DNA of 64,000 nt from Pedobacter mucosus (GTDB lineage: Bacteria; Bacteroidota; Bacteroidia; Sphingobacteriales; Sphingobacteriaceae), in NCBI RefSeq assembly GCF_022200785.1, contig NZ_CP087585.1, positions 1,054,001-1,118,000 of the forward strand. Reading direction: 5' to 3'. The translations under genes and the position numbers were made by a program. The notes beneath the pieces were generated by a model. That model made no database searches. It was given only the letters and a program-made list of their open reading frames with translations, and was not told the DNA's origin. Position 1 is the first letter of the stretch, and the number at the start of each line of letters is the position of its first letter. Of the stretch, positions 46,908 to 53,784 are shown piece by piece.

Positions 46908-47830
46908 TGCGCCTCTCATACAATATTTTATGGATTGAAAATGAACTTGATTGGTTAGAACCAACTATTGAGTTTGCAAAAGATATTATTAACGAAAATG
47001 GTTTCGAACTAAACGTTACCATAAAAGACTCAGAAGCTGGAATTGTTGAACTTCTCAAAGAGGAAGAGCCTTTTAAAAGTTTTGATTTAATTTTGGTTGA
47101 CTTCAATTTAAATATGGGAGATCGTGGCAACCTCATTATTGAGAATATTAGGTCCCACAATATCTTTACGGACGTCATATTTTACTCTCAAGATGCAGAC
47201 GCAACCAGAGAAGCTATCAAAGAACATTGGTTAGATGGAATCTATTGTTCGAGTCGAAATCGAAACGAGTTTGAACATAAGTTTGAAAAAGTTTTTCTAA
47301 CAACTGTAAAAAAGGTACAAAGTATTAGTTCTATTCGGGGATTGGTACTTTCTGAGACTAGTCAATTAGACAATAAAATTGAAGAAATCCTAATGGAGTT
47401 TCTTACCAAGAAAGACTCAGATGATATACTTTATTTAAAAAAATACATTATTAATGATTTAATAAAAACCTCAGCAAAAGATAATTATATCAAATCAGAT
47501 AAACTTGACGAAAATATTGACTCAAAAGGTCTGTTGCAAAATAGGCAATTTGATGCTTACAAGAAGATGCGTGCAACGGCCAAAATATTAGAGATACTGG
47601 GAGATGATAAATTAATAACAAAAGATCTTTTCTTAAAAGAATATGGTGATGAGGTAATTTCTATACGTAATGATTTAGCACATGCAAATGAAAGTGTTGA
47701 GAAGGGTGTTAGCATTCTAAAGTGCATTAAAGGAGATCGTACTTTCAATGAACAAGAATGCATAATCGTTAGGAAGAATCTTTTAAAACATTTTGGTTAC
47801 TTAGACGATATTCGTAATGCAATTACTTAA
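46907..47830 (+). CDS. Receiver domain fused to a HEPN-like C-terminal domain
   Basis: The first 120 residues of this 307-residue protein form a receiver-like domain: acidic start WIENE, phospho-acceptor candidate D65 in ILVDFNLN and a Ser in FYSQD. The usual Lys is replaced (DGIYCSS), so it is an atypical receiver. The helical C-terminal half contains IRNDLAH (R254 to H259), the Rx4H pattern with Asn after Arg seen in HEPN ribonucleases. No DNA-binding domain is present, so it is probably an effector rather than a transcription factor. Its start is coupled to the double-ATPase gene, its likely partner. Confidence 0.72.
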   Translation: MRLSYNILWIENELDWLEPTIEFAKDIINENGFELNVTIKDSEAGIVELLKEEEPFKSFDLILVDFNLNMGDRGNLIIENIRSHNIFTDVIFYSQDADATREAIKEHWLDGIYCSSRNRNEFEHKFEKVFLTTVKKVQSISSIRGLVLSETSQLDNKIEEILMEFLTKKDSDDILYLKKYIINDLIKTSAKDNYIKSDKLDENIDSKGLLQNRQFDAYKKMRATAKILEILGDDKLITKDLFLKEYGDEVISIRNDLAHANESVEKGVSILKCIKGDRTFNEQECIIVRKNLLKHFGYLDDIRNAIT

Positions 47831-47851
47831 AGGGACTTTGGCTCGAATTTC

Positions 47852-48559
47852 TTAGCAAAAGTTTGGATATATTTCCGGACTGCTTAAGGCTAAGTAGTAT
47901 ATACATCTCTCAGTTAAAGGACATTCATTACAAAGTGGAGTCCTTGCCTTACATATAATTGCTGCAAAATCTAAGATTGCCCAATTAATGGCCTTCATTT
48001 CCTTTAATTGGACTATATCAAAAGAAAGTGATTGAAGATATTGGTCATAACGAATATCAACTAATTTTCTTGGGCCGAAAAACCTTTCAAGAACCCGAGC
48101 CATATTGACATCCAGTAGAGGTCGAGGCCTTTTAAAAATCAATAGCTCAACTGCATTGCCAATATATTGGCCCATAAGAGGTAATTTGTCAAGTTGTTCC
48201 CGGCTTTTGGGTAAAACTGAATTATTTTCAAGCATGTAATTAGCAAGTTTCGAAAGTCTGACTGCTCTCTGTCTTTGTAATCCAAGTTGTTTTAGTGAGT
48301 TCGCAATAGTTTCAATTTTTGCTATAGCTAATGAATGCCAAGTAGGATATACGGATAAGAATATTGAATATAATTTTTTAACATTCTCTGCATTGGTTCT
48401 TTGTAATAGCACTTCCGAAATAATTATTTGATATTCAGAACAAGAAGACGATCGCCATGGGAAATTTCGACCCATTTTCTCAAACCAACTTAATATTTCT
48501 GATTGAAAAAATAATATTTTTTCCGTCCGAGTGTCCAAATCCATTAATTGTAAAGACAA
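47852..48559 (-). CDS. HhH-GPD Fe-S DNA glycosylase (MutY/Mig-like)
   Basis: The 235-residue protein has RNFPWR and EVLLQRT, a helix-hairpin-helix LPLMGQYIGNAV and catalytic D150 in LLDVNMARVL. Four cysteines (203, 210, 213, 219) in C-x6-C-x2-C-x5-C spacing bind a 4Fe-4S cluster. At the position of the endonuclease III lysine it has Tyr132, as in the T:G glycosylase Mig, not Lys or the Ser of MutY. Lying convergently beside a cytosine-5 methyltransferase operon, it should remove T from T:G mismatches made by deamination of 5-methylcytosine. Confidence 0.88.
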   Translation of the reverse strand: MSLQLMDLDTRTEKILFFQSEILSWFEKMGRNFPWRSSSCSEYQIIISEVLLQRTNAENVKKLYSIFLSVYPTWHSLAIAKIETIANSLKQLGLQRQRAVRLSKLANYMLENNSVLPKSREQLDKLPLMGQYIGNAVELLIFKRPRPLLDVNMARVLERFFGPRKLVDIRYDQYLQSLSFDIVQLKEMKAINWAILDFAAIICKARTPLCNECPLTERCIYYLALSSPEIYPNFC

Positions 48560-48682
48560 ATTTTTATTATAATTGTTCTGGAATTTTATTTATAGGTCTT
48601 AAAGACAAAATTAAAATGAATTCGATGAAAGGCAACTTGTAATTTCTTTGTGAAATGTTTTCTGATATCATTAACGTAATAA

Positions 48683-49000
48683 TTATTTTAAAAATTGGAG
48701 CTCGTATCTTTCATTGTTACTAATCATTTGGTACCACTCCCAAAATCTCCATGGCTTAAATATAAATGTTCTATAAAGTGTTCTGTTTTTATTATATGGA
48801 TTGTCTTTTTTGAATCTATTAAATCTTATCAGCCCTACCTCAAAATCAAGACCTTTGCCCGATTCTTCAATATACTTGAAGCTTCCATCTTTGTTTTGGT
48901 AAGAATAGCTTTCCTGTAGGAAATAATTGACTGGTGGTAGGTTAGTGAATATAATAATTATCGTGATTATTATTAACCATGTTTTAGTTTGTCTTTTCAT
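48683..49000 (-). CDS. Small single-pass membrane protein, possible immunity protein
   Basis: This 105-residue protein has one N-terminal membrane helix (WLIIITIIIIFTNL) and a polar C-terminal part rich in aromatic residues. I do not recognise a family. It starts eight bases after the lipoprotein hydrolase gene on the same strand. That arrangement and its membrane location suit an immunity protein that guards against the neighbour, but this is inference. Confidence 0.55.
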   Translation of the reverse strand: MKRQTKTWLIIITIIIIFTNLPPVNYFLQESYSYQNKDGSFKYIEESGKGLDFEVGLIRFNRFKKDNPYNKNRTLYRTFIFKPWRFWEWYQMISNNERYELQFLK

Positions 49001-49008
49001 CTTCTGAT

Positions 49009-50415
49009 TTAATTACAAGGTCCCTTACTTCCCGGTATTCTTCCACCGGCTTCATTTATATCGGAATTTGGGTTATTTATTTTTTGTTCCCGCAAAGCAC
49101 TTGCCATTCCTGCTGGAGTTTTTGCAAAACCGGCACCACCTGCTCCAGAAAGTCCGATGACCGTTGTAGGATCAGGAATCGGAATGGCTCCAGCCTGCCC
49201 TGCTCCATATACAAAAGCTGAACAGTTGAAATCTATAAAATCATAATTCGTTGGTGGGTTGCTGACATAATTAATAACCTTTTGGAAACTTTCAGCTGTA
49301 ACGAAGTAAGTCGAACTCACATCATATTCGAGGTCTCCGTTGTCCTTTATTTGTGAACGTGAACTTAGTTTATCCAGACCAGATCCGGTCGGATAAAATC
49401 CCACGGTTTGTGTTATGGTGGTTTCGCCACTAGTCTTGCTTAGTGAAATAGCAACGTGGCCAAAACTGTTTTGGCCAACATTAAATGACGTTCCAGGTTG
49501 AGGTTCGACAACGTAGACCCTTACAACAAAAGCTGCATTGGGACTTGGAATCTGTGAAAAGCACTCCATCATCTTTTTTGGATCAACCTGGTTGTTGTTT
49601 TCTCCGGGAAGATTGGATGTGGCAGGAGGTGGAGGAGAAGGCTCAGAACCTGAACTTCCTCCACTGCCACCTCCGCCAGCTGGAACTTCCTGATTAATGG
49701 TATTATTGCCACCTCCGCCCCAGTTCATGCCGTCATCATAAGCAGAATAACTGCATATCCTTTCCGAGTGTACCGTAAACTCACCGGTTCCGTCTACATA
49801 GCTGTCCTGATACCATGCGCAGCTTTCCATTACTTGCATCATCATCACTTTTCCTTGTATTCCCTTTAATGGGTTTAAATCTTTCAGTCCATGGACTAGC
49901 TGTTTTTCAAACTGTTCTTTGGTTCCGATCTCGCCGATCTGCTTGCCACCGTTAAAAAGCTGGCCGCCCTTTAATTTGTAGGCAAGGTCATACTGGAAAA
50001 CCCTTCCCGTGAAGGTCTTTTGGGATGCGTATTTTTCTTTTTGAAGGTAGATGGCATCCGGAATAATTTCGAGGATACGTGCCTCGATTTCATTGCTTTT
50101 TAAGTTTCGCCTTATCGCCAGCTGGCGATAGCCCTGTTTTACATTCTGGAAAGTTGGCTGTCCAGCTAGATTTAGTTTCCAGATGTTTCCGTTTTTGGTG
50201 TCTATACTTCTGGCCTCATTCCAGTTTAGGTTCTCTAAGGTAGAATTGCTATCGGAGTAGATACTTTTTTGGCGTTCTATGAAAGCCTTCGCATCCGCTT
50301 TCGTCAGGTTTATTTTTCCGGTTGGCATGTTTATGGGCAAATCGCTCGTGATCTCTTTCTGGCAGGCCGAAAAAGTGAACAGCAATAGGGCAAGTATTTT
50401 AAATTTCGTTTTCAT
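49009..50415 (-). CDS. Lipoprotein with C-terminal permuted papain-like (LRAT/YiiX-type) hydrolase domain
   Basis: The 468-residue protein has a lipoprotein signal (FTFSACQKE) and a variable N-terminal region (about 20-245). A Gly/Ser/Pro-rich linker with runs of glycine and proline lies near 230-270, and the C-terminal domain follows. There, H320 in SFGHVAIS precedes C398 in DFNCSAFVYGAG. The His-then-NC order is that of circularly permuted NlpC/P60 relatives such as LRAT and YiiX. The tail is glycine-rich (IGLSGAGGAGF). The layout of anchor, linker and hydrolase resembles antagonistic surface toxins. The small membrane gene downstream may protect the producer. Confidence 0.65.
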   Translation of the reverse strand: MKTKFKILALLLFTFSACQKEITSDLPINMPTGKINLTKADAKAFIERQKSIYSDSNSTLENLNWNEARSIDTKNGNIWKLNLAGQPTFQNVKQGYRQLAIRRNLKSNEIEARILEIIPDAIYLQKEKYASQKTFTGRVFQYDLAYKLKGGQLFNGGKQIGEIGTKEQFEKQLVHGLKDLNPLKGIQGKVMMMQVMESCAWYQDSYVDGTGEFTVHSERICSYSAYDDGMNWGGGGNNTINQEVPAGGGGSGGSSGSEPSPPPPATSNLPGENNNQVDPKKMMECFSQIPSPNAAFVVRVYVVEPQPGTSFNVGQNSFGHVAISLSKTSGETTITQTVGFYPTGSGLDKLSSRSQIKDNGDLEYDVSSTYFVTAESFQKVINYVSNPPTNYDFIDFNCSAFVYGAGQAGAIPIPDPTTVIGLSGAGGAGFAKTPAGMASALREQKINNPNSDINEAGGRIPGSKGPCN

Positions 50416-50426
50416 ATCGCGTTTTT

Positions 50427-51068
50427 TTAGTTAAAATGAGAGATAGAATTTTCGCCGTTTTGTGACTGGTGACACATTTTGAGTTTTTTTGCCCTTAATC
50501 TGCTCAGCGTTTCCCGGCTGATTCCAAGGTAACTGGCGATATTGGTTAGGGTGGTCTGCTGCTCAATTTCGGGATATCTTTCGAGCAGGATTTTATACCT
50601 GGTTTCTGGGGTATGAGTGCGCAGAAAAATTGCTCTTTCCTCGCTTAAGATGTAGTACTTCTGGGTGACCACACGGCCAAGCAGATTGCCTTCCCTAAAG
50701 TCTGCATAAAAGGCATTGAGCTCATTCCAGGTTAGCGACTGAAGCTTACAGTCCTGAAGGACTTCGATGTACTCATGGGCAGGCTGCTGGGTAAAAAAGC
50801 TGTACACGGAGATCATCAGGTCGCCTTTTCCCATAAACCATGTGGTGCATTCCCTTCCGTTCTCATCAATGAAATAGGCGCGAAGAAAACCACTGCGGAT
50901 AAAATAAAGCCGACGTGAGGTTTCACCTGGTTTTAATAAAAGTTTTTTTCGGTTGAATGTCTGGGTGATGACCTGCTCATTTACCCGCTGCTGCATAGGT
51001 GCAGAAATGGGCATAATAAATCCGAGGGTTTCGAGTAAATCGGCCTCCCTAAAAAAAGAATTTTTCAT
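50427..51068 (-). CDS. Crp/Fnr-family regulator
   Basis: Starting at ATG 51068 (213 residues; an upstream TTG is less likely), it has a beta-roll sensor domain (LLLKPGETSRRLYFIRSGFLRAYFIDENGRECTTWF) and a complete HTH (TLTNIASYLGISRETLSRLRAKK). A dyad TTCGAT/ATCGAA lies just upstream of the start and may be its own operator. It is divergent from RteC and could tie conjugation or the toxin-like lipoprotein to host physiology. Confidence 0.87.
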   Translation of the reverse strand: MKNSFFREADLLETLGFIMPISAPMQQRVNEQVITQTFNRKKLLLKPGETSRRLYFIRSGFLRAYFIDENGRECTTWFMGKGDLMISVYSFFTQQPAHEYIEVLQDCKLQSLTWNELNAFYADFREGNLLGRVVTQKYYILSEERAIFLRTHTPETRYKILLERYPEIEQQTTLTNIASYLGISRETLSRLRAKKLKMCHQSQNGENSISHFN

Positions 51069-51074
51069 GCGTTC

Positions 51075-51090
51075 TTCGATTGTGATCGAA
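51075..51090. promoter_or_regulatory. Dyad upstream of the Crp-like gene
   Basis: TTCGAT and ATCGAA are perfect 6-base arms around TGTG, 6 bases before the start codon. TGTGAT recalls half of a Crp site, so autoregulation is possible. Confidence 0.45.
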
Positions 51091-51106
51091 ATCAAATCTT
51101 CGCGCC

Positions 51107-51146
51107 TTTATGTGGACTAATATTGTCCTGTCGGATGGATACAAAA
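51107..51146. promoter_or_regulatory. Two-part repeated element, copy 2
   Basis: TTTATGTGGACTAA (51107-51120) and GGATACAAAA (51137-51146) are identical to parts of 33714-33746, here with a 16-base gap instead of 9. The element lies between the divergent Crp-like and RteC genes. Confidence 0.5.
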
Positions 51147-51253
51147 CTTTAAACGGAAATTTTGGCCTTTTATTGCAACCGCCTCATAATTAATTTTCTG
51201 TATCCACACTGATTTATTTTTCCGCTCTCTTTTTTTACCTAAAGCATCATCCC

Positions 51254-52126
51254 ATGAAAAAGAAACTAGCAGAACAGCTTTACCTCAGGCTGCAAGGAGA
51301 AATGGAAAAAGCAGACCAGATCGAGCTGCCACTGGAAAAATTAAAAACAGGCCTGACCAGCGTTCAACAGATACTCGTGGCATTAAGGATCGGCACCCTC
51401 GAGAAAGAATTTTCAACTCCGGAAGAAGAAGTCCGTTTTTTTAAGTACGAAAAGCCTCCGATCTATGCCTGGCTGATTTTTATAACCGAGCGCTATGCGA
51501 TTGAAATCAATTTTCCGCACGGAAAAAAAGAGGAACAGATCGCATACCTGAACCAGCAGATTTTATACATCAACCGCTTTTTTCGCCAGAATGAATTTCT
51601 CTACCAGTATTACAGGCTTGATGCCAACGAGCTTGACGGGCAATATTTTATCCGAGGCAAAAATGCCATGGTACTGGGCTTTTCCGAAGTGCCCGAAATA
51701 GACCGGGAATTCGGTACGCCCGCAGATTATCTTTTTTCCAAGTTCATCTCCTATGAAAAAATACTGGACTATCTGCTGCGGGAAATCGAGATTTTAAACG
51801 CCGCAGGCAGTGAACAGCCGTTCAGAAAAAAAATAGCGCTAAAGTGGACAGGGGATTCGGTTAATCTGATCGAGCTTATTTATGGAATCTACGAAACCGG
51901 TCAGATCAATTCGGGAGAGGCAAGCCTTGCCGAGCTCATGAACTTTTTTGGTCAGCTTTTCGAGATCAACCTGACCCGCTATTTTAAAAAATTTACGGAC
52001 ATCAAAATGCGTAAGTCCATGAGCAAGACCCGGTTTCTGGATGAAATGCAGAAGCTGGTCAATAAACGCATCGAAGACGGTGATGCATTTATTCCCGCTG
52101 ACCAGAAGAGCCGCTATGGCTATTAA
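51254..52126 (+). CDS. rteC: RteC-family conjugation regulator
   Basis: The 290-residue protein matches RteC along its length: KPPIYAWLIFITERYAIEINFPHG, YINRFFRQNEFLYQYYRL and WTGDSVNLIELIYGIYETGQINSG...LAELMNFFGQLFEINL. In CTnDOT, RteC activates excision. Here it directly precedes the tra operon and may activate it. No RteA/RteB-type regulators are in view, though the LytS/LytTR pair could fill that place. Confidence 0.93.
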   Translation: MKKKLAEQLYLRLQGEMEKADQIELPLEKLKTGLTSVQQILVALRIGTLEKEFSTPEEEVRFFKYEKPPIYAWLIFITERYAIEINFPHGKKEEQIAYLNQQILYINRFFRQNEFLYQYYRLDANELDGQYFIRGKNAMVLGFSEVPEIDREFGTPADYLFSKFISYEKILDYLLREIEILNAAGSEQPFRKKIALKWTGDSVNLIELIYGIYETGQINSGEASLAELMNFFGQLFEINLTRYFKKFTDIKMRKSMSKTRFLDEMQKLVNKRIEDGDAFIPADQKSRYGY

Positions 52127-52159
52127 AAATTACTCCATTTTTTTCTTAAAACCACATTT

Positions 52160-52432
52160 ATGGAAACCCTGAAAATTATTGCATTAACGGTTCTTTCAGA
52201 ACTCTTCATTTACTACCTGATCACCATTTACCTGAAATGGAGTATGGGTTATGAATACAAATCAGCGAGGATTTTTAATCCGCTTGTTCCCTGGATCGAT
52301 GCCATCTACTTTGAGAAATTCTCAGAAGGCTGTGACTGCTGCCGAAAGAAAATGGAAGAAACGATGCTTGAGGTTACTAAGGAAAACCAATCTGATATTG
52401 AAAAGAATAAGCAAATTCAGAATCCTGATTAA
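52160..52432 (+). CDS. Small membrane protein of the tra region
   Basis: The 90-residue protein has one N-terminal membrane helix (IIALTVLSELFIYYLITIYL) and a polar tail with a CDCC cluster. I do not recognise it. It lies between RteC and the tra genes in the same direction and is probably part of the transfer operon. Confidence 0.55.
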   Translation: METLKIIALTVLSELFIYYLITIYLKWSMGYEYKSARIFNPLVPWIDAIYFEKFSEGCDCCRKKMEETMLEVTKENQSDIEKNKQIQNPD

Positions 52433-52540
52433 TTCGTTGGGGCTCGCTTACGTGATACCGTTTTCAGGCCCTGTAGTTTTTGAAATTTTGTTCCCGACAA
52501 CGGGCCAGCGCAATGGGGCGCACCGAAAAACAAACCGCTT

Positions 52541-53059
52541 ATGTTACAACAATTCTCCTGGACACAGTTCCTGCTCACTTCTTCGGTTCTATCTCTTGTA
52601 TGGTATTCCGGAGTTCTGCTGACCGCTTACCGCACAGAGTTCTTTTCATTTTTTCAGGGCAGGCCTTCGGTGATCACAGAAAAGCCCTTGACCAGTTATC
52701 CCGATAAAGAGCTCGATAGCGAAGCAGAACATGATTTGATGGGCCCGTCAAAACTTCCCGATGGAATGGAAAAAGTTAGCATGAGTGCAATCGCTTTCGG
52801 GGCAGGTCATTCAACGGACAGGCTGCATGATGATCAGCTTGGCCTTATACCGGACGTAATCTGGGAGCTCAGACAGATTTTTGAGCTTCTTGCAAAGCAG
52901 GACGGAAACAAATCCGATTTTTTTAGGATGGTTAAAATCCTGGGCGATAAATATGGCAGGATAGGTTCCAATCCCAATATCTCGCAGGTCAATCTTTTTA
53001 TCCGTGAACATGCGCCTTTCGCGCTCAGCGCTGCTGAACTCGAAATCCTGTGGGACTAA
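52541..53059 (+). CDS. Hypothetical membrane-anchored protein of the tra region
   Basis: The 172-residue protein has an N-terminal membrane helix (FLLTSSVLSLVWYSGVLLTAY) and a soluble domain with no clear family. It precedes TraE by 30 bases. Genes of this size and place are common in Bacteroidetes transfer operons and often lack a name. The start is ATG 52541. Confidence 0.6.
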   Translation: MLQQFSWTQFLLTSSVLSLVWYSGVLLTAYRTEFFSFFQGRPSVITEKPLTSYPDKELDSEAEHDLMGPSKLPDGMEKVSMSAIAFGAGHSTDRLHDDQLGLIPDVIWELRQIFELLAKQDGNKSDFFRMVKILGDKYGRIGSNPNISQVNLFIREHAPFALSAAELEILWD

Positions 53060-53089
53060 ACAGCTGATTTTTTACTTAAAGAATTTATT

Positions 53090-53437
53090 ATGGAGAATAA
53101 CTCATTTAAAGAAGCCAGGAGGCAAGCGCTTTTAAAAACGGCAATGTTCTGCATGGCATGGCTAACGCTCAACTACATCTTCCCAGGATTCTGTTCTGCC
53201 CAGGACGGTAACGCGGGTATTCAGGAAGCCACCAACAAGGTTAAGGGCTATTTTGATACCGGCTGCGATCTGATGTACGCCATCGGTGCGGTAGTGGGAA
53301 TCATCGGGGCGATCAAGGTTTTTAACAAATGGAATGCTGGAGAGCCAGATACCAACAAAGTGGCCGCGGCCTGGTTTGGCAGCTGTATTTTTCTAGTGGT
53401 CGTAGCCACTGTTCTCAAGTCTTTTTTCGGGATCTAA
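53090..53437 (+). CDS. traE: TraE (DUF4134) conjugation protein
   Basis: This 115-residue protein has a signal helix, cleavage near GFCSAQD, and two further membrane helices with YFDTGCDLMYAIGAVVGIIGAIKVFNKWNAGEPD, which is diagnostic for DUF4134. It resembles a VirB2 pilin-like subunit in layout. It begins the canonical tra series, two bases before TraF. Confidence 0.93.
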   Translation: MENNSFKEARRQALLKTAMFCMAWLTLNYIFPGFCSAQDGNAGIQEATNKVKGYFDTGCDLMYAIGAVVGIIGAIKVFNKWNAGEPDTNKVAAAWFGSCIFLVVVATVLKSFFGI

Positions 53438-53439
53438 TC

Positions 53440-53778
53440 ATGGCAAGCTTATATTCGATAAACAAAGGGGTGTCTAGGCCAATCGTCTTTAAGGGGCTAA
53501 AAGCGCAGTACATTGCCTACCTCGCCATCGGCCTGGTGCTCTTGCTGGTAGCCTTTGCCGTGCTCTATATTTCCGGGCTTTCCTTATTTCTGGTACTTCC
53601 GCTGATCCTGCTTCTTGGAACAGCGCTGTTTGTGGTCACTTTTCGCCTTAGCCATAGGTTCGGTGAATTCGGACTGATGAAGTTTTTGGCAAAAAGAGGC
53701 CTGCCCCTTAGCATCCGATTCAGATCCAGAAGACTCTTTACCAACCTAAAGAATCCAAAAACTTATTACCAAAACTAA
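53440..53778 (+). CDS. traF: TraF (DUF4133) conjugation protein
   Basis: From ATG 53440 (112 residues) the protein opens YSINKGVSRPIVFKGLKAQYI, typical of DUF4133, and has two membrane helices. Its layout is VirB3-like, and it lies directly before the VirB4-like ATPase TraG, as in other elements. Earlier in-frame starts lie inside traE and are not needed. Confidence 0.92.
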   Translation: MASLYSINKGVSRPIVFKGLKAQYIAYLAIGLVLLLVAFAVLYISGLSLFLVLPLILLLGTALFVVTFRLSHRFGEFGLMKFLAKRGLPLSIRFRSRRLFTNLKNPKTYYQN

Positions 53779-53784
53779 TCAACC

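Noticed and set aside
41113..48559. Assignment of the island to BREX, DISARM, Dnd or type I restriction
   Set aside because: There is no helicase, phosphatase, DndA-E or HsdS-like gene. Only the methylase and an Mrr nuclease are shared with common restriction systems.
49640..49740. Glycine/proline-coding repeat as a separate repeat element
   Set aside because: It is the linker of the lipoprotein and varies irregularly. It is not a tandem DNA repeat with conserved units.
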